From positions 1 through 63,738 of the forward strand of contig JAPLDP010000040.1 of the NCBI GenBank assembly GCA_026391695.1: a DNA stretch of 63,738 bases, given 5' to 3'. Positions within the stretch are counted from its first letter, which is position 1. Every line of letters starts with the position of its first letter. Made by a program: the position numbers and the translations under genes. This DNA comes from Bacteroidota bacterium. GTDB taxonomy: Bacteria; Bacteroidota; Bacteroidia; Bacteroidales; JAGONC01. The notes under the pieces were generated by a model. That model saw only the letters and a program-made list of their open reading frames with translations. It was not told the origin of the DNA and did not search any database. Shown piece after piece: positions 17,235-26,469 of this stretch.

Positions 17235-17948
17235 ATGGAAACAAATCAAAATGTAATCTCTATGCCACGCATCGGAGATTCAGCTCCTGCTTTTAAAGCA
17301 GTGACGACACAGGGTGAAATAAATTTCCCGGACGATTATACCGGCAAATGGGTAATCCTATTCAGCCATCCGGCTGATTTTACCCCGGTCTGCACTTCCG
17401 AGTTCATGACCTTTGCCAAATTGGAGAAGGAATTTGAACAGGCCAATTGTAAACTCGTCGGACTTTCTGTTGATGGTTTATTCAGCCATATTGCGTGGTT
17501 GCGAACGATCAAAGAAAAGATTGAGTACAAAGGAATGAAGGACGTCGAAGTGAAATTTCCCTTGATTGAGGATATCACAATGGATGTAGCTAAGAAATAT
17601 GGCATGATACAGCCTGGTGAAAGTACCACAAAGGCAGTCAGGGCTGTATTCTTTATTGATCCAAAGGGTATTATCAGGGCGATAATCTATTACCCGTTGA
17701 GTCTTGGCCGGAATTTCGATGAACTTTACAGGGTAATAATTGCCCTGCAAACCGCTGATATTTTCTCAATTGCAACTCCGGCCGATTGGCGTCCAGGTGA
17801 TGATGTAATCGTTCCCACTGCAGGTTCATGTGGTGTAGCCAAAGACAGGATGGAGTCGAAAGATGAGGATATGAAATGCTATGATTGGTTTTTCTGTACT
17901 AAGAAATTGGCAAAGGAAAAGGTTCTGGATACAATCCTTAAAAAATAA
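17235..17948 (+). CDS. Peroxiredoxin (Prx6-type)
   Basis: A 237-residue thiol peroxidase. The peroxidatic Cys is C53 in HPADFTPVCTSEF. Length and the long C-terminal region fit the Prx6/archaeal-type group; extra cysteines (GSCGV near 196, KCYDWFFC near 215) could resolve the sulfenic acid. It reduces H2O2 or organic hydroperoxides in the cytosol. The copper-type receptor gene follows after 35 bp, so they are likely one operon. Confidence 0.92.
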   Translation: METNQNVISMPRIGDSAPAFKAVTTQGEINFPDDYTGKWVILFSHPADFTPVCTSEFMTFAKLEKEFEQANCKLVGLSVDGLFSHIAWLRTIKEKIEYKGMKDVEVKFPLIEDITMDVAKKYGMIQPGESTTKAVRAVFFIDPKGIIRAIIYYPLSLGRNFDELYRVIIALQTADIFSIATPADWRPGDDVIVPTAGSCGVAKDRMESKDEDMKCYDWFFCTKKLAKEKVLDTILKK

Positions 17949-17983
17949 AAATATAGGTAAACATGGTATCGAAATTATGAACC

Positions 17984-20128
17984 ATGAGAAACTTCTCCAT
18001 TAAGAATCATTTATGGTTTTTTAGAATCATTGTGCCTGCCTGTTTAATCCCTGGATTACCAGGTGCGATGAAAGCCCAGGAAACACTTTTGAAGGACACA
18101 CTGCAACTCAAAGAGGTCGAAGTTTATGGTAAATCCGTAAACTTCTTCCCCATTAAGGTCATTCCTTCAAAAACCTTTGAATTTAAAGCGGTGAGGGATA
18201 TTGGTGATTTTCTTCGCCAGACGCCCAATGTTTCGGGAATCCGGAAAGGGGGCGTTGGCATTGATCCTGTCGTCAGGGGATTCAAATACAACCAGGTCAC
18301 AGTATTATTGAATAGCGGAGTTAAGATTGAAGGAGGTTGTCCGAACAGGATGGACCCGGTGGCAGCTCATGTCGAAAGTGAGAATATCCGGCAAATGGAG
18401 ATCATCAAGGGACCCTATGTACTGAAATACGGACCGGTACTGGGTGCACTGATCAATCTGGAAACAGAACTGCCCCACCCATACGCGAAACCTGAAATTC
18501 ATGGGGAAGTATTGTATGGTTTCGAGTCAAATTGGAACGGGCAGCGTGAGCACATTGCACTGTCCGGTGGTAACGATAAGATATTCTTAAATACCAGTTG
18601 TGGTTATAAGGGTTATGGAAGTTATACAGCCGGTAATCATGAGATTTATAACACCTCTTTCCAAAAGATCTATGGTACGGCTGGGGCTGGTTTTGTAATT
18701 AAGAAGAACCACCAAATCATCCTTACCTATGCTTATGATCAGGGGAAAAATGTCATGTATCCTGCTTTACCCATGGATGAACGGCTCGATCAAACCAATA
18801 TTTCTTCACTTAACTATATTGCTCAGGACCTTGGTAAAACATGGCAATCGTTACAATTTCAAGGGTATTTCTCTTCCGTTCATCATGTGATGGACAATAT
18901 GAACAGGCAGGCAAGTAAAACCATGCAGGCAGTCACCACTGTAGATGCATGGAATGCTGGTGGTAAACTGACCGGAAACATACAAGCAGGTACTCATAAG
19001 CTGCAGGTTGGATTCGACTTCGAACATATTTATAAGGATGGAGAAAAGAAGATGACCATGAAAATGGTGATGGAAGGTGATACCTTCATCTCTGTCAAAT
19101 ATGCCAATGTATGGTTAAATGCGCTCTATAACAATGCCGGGGCATTTGCCGAATACCGGATTCCAACGAAGAGACTTGATTTTACGACTGCATTACGAAT
19201 CGATTATAACCAGGCTACCGCAAGTGATACCTTTCTGCTTGTTAAAAACGGTGTCTCCTACTTTGATGATCTGAACTCAAATTATTTCAATGTGAGCTTT
19301 AGTTTAGGTATTAAAAAACAACTCTCTTCCCATTTTGACCTCAGTGCGGCCTTTGGAAGGGGAACCCGCAGTCCATCGTTGCTGGAGAGGTTTATCAAAC
19401 TTATGCCGGTACAGTACGATTCATATGACTACCTGGGCAACCCACAGTTAAAACCGGAAAAAAATTACCAGGCAGATGTTTCATTTGATTTTTTGCATCC
19501 AACATTTGGCAGTCTTTCAATTGGCGGTTTCTTTTCATTGGTTACCGATTATATCCTTGGGAAAGTAGTACCTCCTTCAGTGATCAAACCCTCGACCCAG
19601 GGAGCGCCTGGGGTTAAACAGTTTTCCAATACCGATATAGTCTTTCTTACCGGGTTTGAACTGGCCTACCAGACTCCATCGGTAAAAAAATGGGGATTGC
19701 TGGTGAATGTTGCAGCAACCTATGGAACCGAACCTGAAGCAGTGAAATATACTATTTCTGATGGACAGGTTGTTGGTGAAGAAAAAGTGAAGAATGATCC
19801 ATTGCCGGAAATCCCACCATTGGAAGGTTCTGTTCAATTTTCCTATAAATTCTTACGGGATAAACTCTTACCCCGCTTTACGGTCAGGTTGATGAGTGAA
19901 CAAAACCGTGTTTCCCAATCATATGGGGAACTTAGAACATCGGGGTTTATTACGGCTGCAGCATCGGTCAGTTATGCACCATGCAAATTTGCCTCATTCG
20001 TAATCGGGGTGGAAAACATGTTCGATACACCTTACTACGAGCATTTAAACCGAAGAATAGTCGGCAGTACTAAACGTCTGTATGAGCCAGGCCGGGTTTT
20101 CTATTTTACTGTAATTTTGAAAATTTAA
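17984..20128 (+). CDS. OprC/NosA-like TonB-dependent copper receptor
   Basis: A 714-residue TonB-dependent receptor with a signal peptide (to about 31), plug domain (about 65-165, IIKGPYVLKYGPVLGALINL cut) and barrel. The plug carries GGCPNRMDP, with C119 and M123 forming the CxxxM copper-binding element known from OprC and NosA. The barrel is methionine-rich in loops (MKMVMEG, MDNMNRQ). It has no carboxypeptidase-like N-domain. An MbnP-like lipoprotein gene follows after 5 bp. Copper import across the outer membrane is therefore a strong inference. Confidence 0.87.
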   Translation: MRNFSIKNHLWFFRIIVPACLIPGLPGAMKAQETLLKDTLQLKEVEVYGKSVNFFPIKVIPSKTFEFKAVRDIGDFLRQTPNVSGIRKGGVGIDPVVRGFKYNQVTVLLNSGVKIEGGCPNRMDPVAAHVESENIRQMEIIKGPYVLKYGPVLGALINLETELPHPYAKPEIHGEVLYGFESNWNGQREHIALSGGNDKIFLNTSCGYKGYGSYTAGNHEIYNTSFQKIYGTAGAGFVIKKNHQIILTYAYDQGKNVMYPALPMDERLDQTNISSLNYIAQDLGKTWQSLQFQGYFSSVHHVMDNMNRQASKTMQAVTTVDAWNAGGKLTGNIQAGTHKLQVGFDFEHIYKDGEKKMTMKMVMEGDTFISVKYANVWLNALYNNAGAFAEYRIPTKRLDFTTALRIDYNQATASDTFLLVKNGVSYFDDLNSNYFNVSFSLGIKKQLSSHFDLSAAFGRGTRSPSLLERFIKLMPVQYDSYDYLGNPQLKPEKNYQADVSFDFLHPTFGSLSIGGFFSLVTDYILGKVVPPSVIKPSTQGAPGVKQFSNTDIVFLTGFELAYQTPSVKKWGLLVNVAATYGTEPEAVKYTISDGQVVGEEKVKNDPLPEIPPLEGSVQFSYKFLRDKLLPRFTVRLMSEQNRVSQSYGELRTSGFITAAASVSYAPCKFASFVIGVENMFDTPYYEHLNRRIVGSTKRLYEPGRVFYFTVILKI

Positions 20129-20133
20129 CGACC

Positions 20134-20964
20134 ATGAAGGGAAATTTGCGGTTTTGGTTCCGACTCAGTTTTCTGATTATCCTGGTGAGTTATGTATCAG
20201 CCTGCAAAAAAGATGACAATAATAATCCAGTAATTCCTTCCGGAATAGTCATTTTTTCAATTGACCATCAGGTAAATGGTCAGCTCCTTAGGGAAAATGA
20301 ACTGTTATACACCAATGCAGCAGGGAATGAATACTTGATCACAGAGGTAAAGTACTTTATTTCTGATATTACATTTTACCGTAACGATGGATCAAAAAAA
20401 GTAATCGGGGATTGGAAGGATATTTTTTATGTCGACGAAGATATTCCGGAGACAATGACAATCCAGGTCTTTGATGAGATCCTTGCAGGAACGTATGATT
20501 CTATTAATTTTATCTTTGGGATAACTGAGGCGAAAAACAAATCCTTTATGTTTGTGAATCCTCCGGAGGTGAACATGTTCTGGCCGGAAGTTCTCGGCGG
20601 AGGTTATCATTATATGATGATTAACGGAAAATGGAAGGATACAACGGGATTTATCATGCCATTCAATTTCCACCTGGGGATCGGCCAGTTGTATAGAGGA
20701 AATGATTACAATGTTGATTCGATTTATGCATTTGTTCAGAATTACTTTGAAGCGAGTTTGCCAGGTTCTTCATTCACCATGGCAGATAAGGATACGGTGA
20801 CTTTCCGATTAACCATGAACATCGAAAACTGGTTCGAAAACCCTCATGTATTCGATTTTAATCAATGGGGTGGCGCCATCATGCAGAATCAGCCGGCCAT
20901 GCAAATGGTAAAAGAAAATGGATGGAATGTATTCTCCATTACGCGCATGATGCAAAATCAATAA
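20134..20964 (+). CDS. MbnP-like copper-associated lipoprotein
   Basis: A 276-residue lipoprotein; lipobox VSAC with the lipid Cys at residue 24, followed by KKDDNNN. The domain with FSIDHQVNGQ, YTNAAGNEYLITEVKYFISD cut and NFIFGITEAKN is that of MbnP proteins, partners of the di-heme MbnH in copper handling. No MbnH-like gene is next to it here. Cotranscribed with the OprC-like receptor, so it probably binds or processes copper at the cell surface or in the periplasm. Confidence 0.8.
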   Translation: MKGNLRFWFRLSFLIILVSYVSACKKDDNNNPVIPSGIVIFSIDHQVNGQLLRENELLYTNAAGNEYLITEVKYFISDITFYRNDGSKKVIGDWKDIFYVDEDIPETMTIQVFDEILAGTYDSINFIFGITEAKNKSFMFVNPPEVNMFWPEVLGGGYHYMMINGKWKDTTGFIMPFNFHLGIGQLYRGNDYNVDSIYAFVQNYFEASLPGSSFTMADKDTVTFRLTMNIENWFENPHVFDFNQWGGAIMQNQPAMQMVKENGWNVFSITRMMQNQ

Positions 20965-21268
20965 TCCAGCGTTACGATCCGGGCCCTTGTGAATTTGAGA
21001 AAATTTCTTTAGGCAATAATAATCCCGGGGAATGGTATATCCCTTTTGTCCAAGTATCGTTATCACCTTTGTATTCGCTCTTTCTGCAATAATTTCATGA
21101 TTAGGCAAGAATAAGATGCTGCTAAAGTGACTTTTCAAGGTCGGATACTATGGTGATATTTAAGGCTTTAGGCGAAACCTGCAGAAAGAAATCCTTTTAA
21201 GTGCAAGTTTTCTTCTTCCAGTGCGTCTATATATGAAACAGATGTTTAATCAAATTAAAAGCAAGACT

Positions 21269-21703
21269 ATGAAAACTTTAAAAGGAATTACAGTATTAAT
21301 GGCATTGGTGTCATTTATTGCTTTCCAGGGATTTTCACAAAACGCATTGACCACCAATACACAAAAAAATTTACAGGACCAGCAAACTACAACGAAAGTT
21401 GTACCTGGAAAATTTGTTGATAACGATAAAGATGGGGTTTGTGACAATTACCAGGCAAGGATGAAAAATGGCCACGGTGCAAATTTCATTGACAAAAACG
21501 GGGATGGTATATGTGATAATCGTCAGAATACAGGACAAGGAAAAGGAAATCCCAATGGCTATGGCATGGTGTATCAGCATCGTCATGGACAAGGTAAAGG
21601 AAATTGTTGCGGAGGTGGATATGGTTACCAACACAGGCATGGCCGCGGGAATCAAAATACACCTGCCACTGAACTCCAGAAAAGCGACGACAAGAATAAG
21701 TAA
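21269..21703 (+). CDS. Secreted small protein with DxDxDG repeats and Gly/His-rich tail
   Basis: About 144 residues from the ATG at 21269, which gives a clean signal peptide (KTLKGITVLMALVSFIAFQG cut, then FSQ). Two acidic repeats, DNDKDGVCDN and DKNGDGICDN, resemble thrombospondin type 3/EF-hand calcium loops. The tail is rich in Gly, His, Gln and Cys (QHRHGQGKGNCCGGGYG), suggesting metal binding. No family recognised. It precedes a strong terminator and an ECF sigma gene. Confidence 0.7.
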   Translation: MKTLKGITVLMALVSFIAFQGFSQNALTTNTQKNLQDQQTTTKVVPGKFVDNDKDGVCDNYQARMKNGHGANFIDKNGDGICDNRQNTGQGKGNPNGYGMVYQHRHGQGKGNCCGGGYGYQHRHGRGNQNTPATELQKSDDKNK

Positions 21704-21719
21704 GCCTACGATTAACTGA

Positions 21720-21767
21720 GAAGCCAAAATATTCCTAATTTTCGGAATATTTTGGCTTCCTTTCTTT
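21720..21767 (+). terminator. Rho-independent terminator
   Basis: Perfect 16-bp hairpin: GAAGCCAAAATATTCC (21720-21735), 8-nt loop, its complement (21744-21759), then a pyrimidine-rich tract. It separates the small secreted protein gene from the sigma factor gene and could act in both directions. Confidence 0.85.
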
Positions 21768-21786
21768 TCCCCAAATGCATTGAAGA

Positions 21787-22373
21787 ATGACTGAACTGGA
21801 ACTGGTAGATGGGCTTATCACTCAAAACAAGGAAGCAATTCAATATCTCGTTAATAACTATCAGAAAAATGTCATTAAAACTGCATATTATTTTGTGGCA
21901 AATATGGAAGATGCTGAGGACTTGTCACAGGAGGTTTTTCTTGAGATCCTCAAGTCCATCGGCCGATATAAGAAAAACTCTTCACTATATACTTGGGTAT
22001 ACAGAATAACAGTAAATAAATCGTTAGATCATCTGAGAAGGCAAAAAAGAAGAAATTTTTTACACCAGATGGGAACATTCATAAAGGTTTCACATGATGA
22101 AACGAATAGAAATGATTCTGAACCTGCAATAATAGATACCAGGAACGATGACAAAGAGAAAAAAAAATCCTTGATAGTGCTGTCAATTCATTGCCCGAGA
22201 ACCAGAAAATAGCATTCATTTTGAATAAATATGAAGAGATAACCTATAAAGAAATAGCTGAGATTATGAATCTGTCTCTTTCATCTGTTGAATCCCTTAT
22301 TCACAGGGCAAAATTGAAACTTCAAAAGAAATTAGTGAATTATTTTTCGGAATATGCAAAAAACAACAAATAA
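21787..22373 (+). pseudogene. ECF sigma factor, frameshifted at a poly-A run
   Basis: Region 2 (NYQKNVIKTAYYFVANMEDA cut, then EDLSQEVFLEIL) and the linker are in one frame to 22212; region 4 (MPENQKIAFILNKYEEITYK cut, IAEIMNLSLSSVESLIHRAK) is in another frame to 22373. One extra A in the nine-A run at 22159-22167 joins them as KKKILDSAVNSLPENQK. The restored protein would be about 195 residues. An anti-sigma gene overlaps its end. Slippage, mutation or sequencing error are all possible. Confidence 0.8.
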
Positions 22374-22824
22374 GATGGATTGCTTTTTTGTTCGGAGTAA
22401 TCTTTTTTCTTACCAGGAAAAACAACTTTCAGGTAGGAAATACAAAGAATTTGAAGATCATCTTTATTCATGCGAGGAGTGTACCCGGATTGTTTCAAAT
22501 TTCCAATCCGTCACATCCTTCATTGAAGAAAAAAAGTCCGATGAGCCCAATCCATTCATCCGGACTCGAATATTACAAAGAATAGAATCCCAAATGGAAG
22601 GCACAAGAGAAAAGCCATATCCTATATTTCAGAGGATCCTTCGTCCTATCTCAGCGTCATTCTTACTGCTCATCGCTGTTATTATTGGTTTTTCAATCAT
22701 TAAGCAAAGGGAACCACAGATTTTTGAAAATATAAATCATCAGAATGATATTCAGGTAATGAAATCGGGACTTAATATTCCGGATTTTATTGATGAGGAT
22801 AATACATTTTTTGACAATTATTAA
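22354..22824 (+). CDS. Anti-sigma factor (zinc-finger type)
   Basis: A 156-residue single-pass protein. The N-terminus carries the anti-sigma HxxxCxxC pattern (FEDHLYSCEECTRIV), and one membrane segment lies near 94-112 (ISASFLLLIAVIIGFSII). The C-terminal ~40 residues would be periplasmic. It overlaps the 3' end of the sigma gene by 20 bp, so the two are coupled. Confidence 0.75.
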   Translation: MQKTTNKMDCFFVRSNLFSYQEKQLSGRKYKEFEDHLYSCEECTRIVSNFQSVTSFIEEKKSDEPNPFIRTRILQRIESQMEGTREKPYPIFQRILRPISASFLLLIAVIIGFSIIKQREPQIFENINHQNDIQVMKSGLNIPDFIDEDNTFFDNY

Positions 22825-22835
22825 AAACCCATACC

Positions 22836-23402
22836 ATGAACTTCTTTTCAAAAAACAGGCTAGTTTTCTGGTTGCTGATCTTCCTGGTGGTCATCAACCT
22901 TACCGCATTGACCACTTTTCTTGTGTTTTATTCACGCCATTCCAATGCATCAACCCAGCAATCCCGAGAAAATCCGGGAATATTATTCCGGAAAGAATTG
23001 TCATTATCTCCGTCTCAATCCGAAAAAGTTGAGGTCATCCTCGCTGACTATAGGAAGTCAACCGAACCAGTTACCACCAATATTCGTAACTACCGGAGTC
23101 AACTCCTTGAAGAACTTGCCAAAGATAAACCTGATACAAGCCTACTTAACATCTGCGCAGATGAAATTTGTTTGTTACAGAAGCAACTGCAAAAAGCTTC
23201 TGTAAAACAATATATAGCTTTGAAAGAAATTTGTAATCCTGCCCAATGCGAAAGGCTTTCTGCATTGTACTTTGAATTGTATGGTTGCCAGGGCCAAGGT
23301 AAAGGAATTGGGAAAGGAAAAGGCATGATGCACCGGTACCGGAGGGGACAAGGGCAACAGGGTCGTGGGAATATGATGGAGAATGACAGTTGTGCTAAAT
23401 AA
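22836..23402 (+). CDS. Spy/CpxP-like periplasmic protein (heavy-metal sensor type)
   Basis: A 188-residue protein with an N-terminal membrane anchor (about 8-31) and a helical LTxxQ-like domain: LSLSPSQSEKVEVILADYRK and later NPAQCERLSALYF. Such proteins act with ECF sigma/anti-sigma pairs in metal or envelope stress. The tail is rich in Gly, Gln, Lys and Met (QGQGKGIGKGKGMMHRY), resembling the tail of the small secreted protein at 21269. Third gene of the sigma operon (11 bp gap). Confidence 0.75.
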   Translation: MNFFSKNRLVFWLLIFLVVINLTALTTFLVFYSRHSNASTQQSRENPGILFRKELSLSPSQSEKVEVILADYRKSTEPVTTNIRNYRSQLLEELAKDKPDTSLLNICADEICLLQKQLQKASVKQYIALKEICNPAQCERLSALYFELYGCQGQGKGIGKGKGMMHRYRRGQGQQGRGNMMENDSCAK

Positions 23403-23434
23403 TAGATTATAGATTAAAACCTGAATAATTTACG

Positions 23435-26068
23435 CTAAATAGCAATCCTGTACGACACCTTGATGAGGAAGACATTACCCGGATAAATATGAAATAAATC
23501 GCTGAAGTCGTTGTTAAAATTGAAATGTCCATTTACATCCGCTCCGGTCCTGTCTTGCGACCAGACCAGAAACAGCGTTGATCCGGGTATATACTCCCAC
23601 CTGAAGACCAGGTTTGACCGGAACTGCTTGAAATTGAAATTGGGATTGTCGAAACTATAGTCGGCTGTGCCATCATGATCCTCGTCTACAGAGTATATCT
23701 CATTCTCCGCATCATAGGATATCTCATCATCTGAATATGCGAGATAATGGTCGGTCCACTTATCTGCATGCGCATCGGTTATCCTTTTGAATTCGGTATA
23801 ATCACCGGCCGACACGAACGGCTGACCATAGTATTGCAAAGTGATATCGGGTGTTATATTAATATCCACCCTTGCCGTTAACCCGAATGTCGTCTGGTCA
23901 ATATATGCCATCACATAACGGTCTTCATTGTTGAACTCGCATATGTCCACATATTGAAGATGGGTCTGATTGAAAATGGCAAAAGGTGACAAAGAAATCC
24001 TGAGTGCATTGACAGGATGTATAATAAAGTCAAGCCCTCCCTGTGAATATATATCGTGGTTGAGCGGTGCCACGGCATAGTTTAACCATGCTCCGTAGGA
24101 AAACTTTTTTCTGTCATCCGAATATATCGAGAACCATGTACTGCTTGCCGGGGGGTATGCCAGTGACGGTCCGCCGCGTAACTCCGCTTTGAGCAGGCTG
24201 GGGCCATCCTGGTTGACACCCATGCCGAACGACCAGTAATTCTTAAACTGTGTATTAAAATTGATATTCCCACCATAATAGGTGCTTCTGCCGCCGAAAT
24301 CCCAGCCGGTCCATTGGTTCATGTTGATGTTAATACTCCGGAAAATGCTGAATGGTTCCCATATCCTGTAACCCATCCAAACCACCTGGAAAACCTCATC
24401 GCCACTTCGGAGGTAGCCCATATCATTGAGCTCAAGGCCGGGTGACCGCCATGTGACCCATGCAATGGCGCTGAGGTGACCGCCGCCGGTTTTCCCAAAC
24501 TCAATAGTTCCACCCTCACCTGCCAGTGAGGTTCTGGAGGAGTCAACCTTCAGATATGTCGCATCAGGCCGCTGGAAGTAATGCACCGAGGAGCGCTGGA
24601 TATTGGTGATGGCTGCCGTGTCACCAACCACTGTGCTGACCACGCCCTTCAGCCTGACATAATAGGATTTATCCTTCCAGAACTGCTGAAAATCAATGCC
24701 ACCGGTGTATGCAGCATCAGGAAGAAAATCTATGTCGTGATTTGTGATCTTACGGTTTGTCGCAGTAATCATTCCACCCAAAATGGTGTTGCCTTTATTG
24801 AAATCTTGCTGCACCCGTCCGGTAAAATAATTGGTTAGAGGCTCGACTTCCACTTTTTTTCTTGAGCCCTCCGTATCAATCTCAGCTATCTCCTGGGCGG
24901 TGACACTCTCCATCACTCCTACCGATAATCCGTCTTTGGTTTTGCCTGTCAATTTAAATGCACCGAGGATAGTTGTATTATCAGGTGTGTCGATGTATTT
25001 ATCGTCATCCAGGTCGGGATAATACTGGGGTGCGCGTCCGATACGGCGTGAATAGAAGAGGCGGTCGCGGCTCAACTGGCTGTCACCGATGATAAACGGA
25101 AAATCAAAGATATTTTTCCCTTCAATAAAGAAAGGACGTTTCTCCTGGAAAAAAGTTTCAAAGGCGGTCAGATTGACTTCCGACGGGTCGGCCTCCACCT
25201 GGCCGAAATCGGGATTGATGGTATAATCAAGGGTTAGATCATTGGTCACTCCCACTTTACCATCGAGGCCGGCAGAGAATTTCATTTCAGAACCCTTTGA
25301 GAACGGATCTTCTTCATCTCTCTCATAGAATTCTTCTTTAGCCACGAGATAAGGGGTCATGTCAATCTGACGTTTTGGCTTTAAGCCGGTCAGGCCATGC
25401 AATTCACCAAACATGTGCACCCATCCCGAAGCATCCTGTGGAATAAACTGCCAGGCCGAATATTCATCATTTCTGAAAATTTTCCTTCCAACCTGAAGAC
25501 CCCATACCTGGTTTTCATTCTTATTAAATCGCAATTGTGTGAGTGGAATGCTCATCTCGGCGATCCATCCGGAATCTGTGACCGATGTTTTGACGTACCA
25601 GATGGGATCCCAAGTATCATCTTCATAGTTACCATCTTCAGTAATTATGCGGTCGTTTTTCACGCCGCCGGCACTGATCGTAAAAGAAAATGCTGTCCGC
25701 TGATCATTGTAACTGTCGATCTGAATCTCGGCCAGGTCACCTTCCATCCCATCTCTCCGCGACATGCGCTTCACGATCTCTCCCGGAACGCTGTCATAGG
25801 AAAATATCACTGCATACAGGTTATTGTCATCATAAATGATCTTAAAAAATGTCGGCTGCGAGGGTGGCCTGTTTTCATAAGGCTGTATCTGTGTAAAGTT
25901 ACCACCCCACGCTACAATGTTCCAGGCTTTATCATCACAGGTTCCATTTATCACCGGAGGTTCTCCCGTGATCTTAGCCGTAGTATATATATTCTTCTGT
26001 GAAAATACTGAATTGGAAAGTAATGATAAAATGATCAGTATGATAGCTTTTAATACGTGTCGAATCAT
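23435..26068 (-). CDS. DUF5916 outer-membrane protein with CBM9-like N-domain
   Basis: An 877-residue protein: signal peptide (about 1-23), a carbohydrate-binding family 9-like domain (about 35-210, with PPVINGTCDDKAWNIV) and a long DUF5916 region with beta-barrel-like strands up to a C-terminal hydrophobic-aromatic strand. Family members are common in Bacteroidetes, and the exact role is not known. It is monocistronic on the minus strand, convergent with the Spy-like gene. Confidence 0.8.
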   Translation of the reverse strand: MIRHVLKAIILIILSLLSNSVFSQKNIYTTAKITGEPPVINGTCDDKAWNIVAWGGNFTQIQPYENRPPSQPTFFKIIYDDNNLYAVIFSYDSVPGEIVKRMSRRDGMEGDLAEIQIDSYNDQRTAFSFTISAGGVKNDRIITEDGNYEDDTWDPIWYVKTSVTDSGWIAEMSIPLTQLRFNKNENQVWGLQVGRKIFRNDEYSAWQFIPQDASGWVHMFGELHGLTGLKPKRQIDMTPYLVAKEEFYERDEEDPFSKGSEMKFSAGLDGKVGVTNDLTLDYTINPDFGQVEADPSEVNLTAFETFFQEKRPFFIEGKNIFDFPFIIGDSQLSRDRLFYSRRIGRAPQYYPDLDDDKYIDTPDNTTILGAFKLTGKTKDGLSVGVMESVTAQEIAEIDTEGSRKKVEVEPLTNYFTGRVQQDFNKGNTILGGMITATNRKITNHDIDFLPDAAYTGGIDFQQFWKDKSYYVRLKGVVSTVVGDTAAITNIQRSSVHYFQRPDATYLKVDSSRTSLAGEGGTIEFGKTGGGHLSAIAWVTWRSPGLELNDMGYLRSGDEVFQVVWMGYRIWEPFSIFRSININMNQWTGWDFGGRSTYYGGNINFNTQFKNYWSFGMGVNQDGPSLLKAELRGGPSLAYPPASSTWFSIYSDDRKKFSYGAWLNYAVAPLNHDIYSQGGLDFIIHPVNALRISLSPFAIFNQTHLQYVDICEFNNEDRYVMAYIDQTTFGLTARVDINITPDITLQYYGQPFVSAGDYTEFKRITDAHADKWTDHYLAYSDDEISYDAENEIYSVDEDHDGTADYSFDNPNFNFKQFRSNLVFRWEYIPGSTLFLVWSQDRTGADVNGHFNFNNDFSDLFHIYPGNVFLIKVSYRIAI

Positions 26069-26469
26069 AGTGATGTTTTAGGATGGATGAAACAGAAAAA
26101 GATGGAAAGTCACATCAGGTATTATGCCATATTATTTAACTCGTTGAATTCCTAGTTTTTATTTGGATCATTCTGAATGACAATATCTCCAGACTGTTCG
26201 AAAATGAATAGCCGGTGAACAATAGCGGACAGTGAGTTCAGCTGAGTTGGGGCTTTAAGTAGCAAACTGAAAGTTGCAAGTTACAGGTTACAAGTCGCAA
26301 GTTGCAAGTTACATGTTGTATGTTGAGTGTTAGAAGATTGTTAATGAGATAAAAACATTTTGTTGGAAATTATTGCCAGTAGAATTTAAGATTTTATTTA
26401 ATTTTAACGTTCAACCTGAAACCTGTGACCTGTGACCTGTGACCTGTAACCTGTAACCATTAATCCCTC
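26069..26469. repeat. Intergenic region with degenerate inverted decamer repeats
   Basis: No gene seen. 26268-26320 holds tandem variants of GCAAGTTACAGGTTACAAGT; 26412-26458 holds tandem CCTGTGA/CCTGTAA units that are the reverse complement of the same theme. The two arrays are about 90 bp apart and can fold into a long imperfect hairpin between the divergent DUF5916 and methyltransferase genes. Confidence 0.7.

Noticed and set aside
25397-26002. 201-codon plus-strand ORF inside the DUF5916 gene
   Set aside because: Opposite-strand shadow; no recognisable domain, and the DUF5916 frame is well supported.
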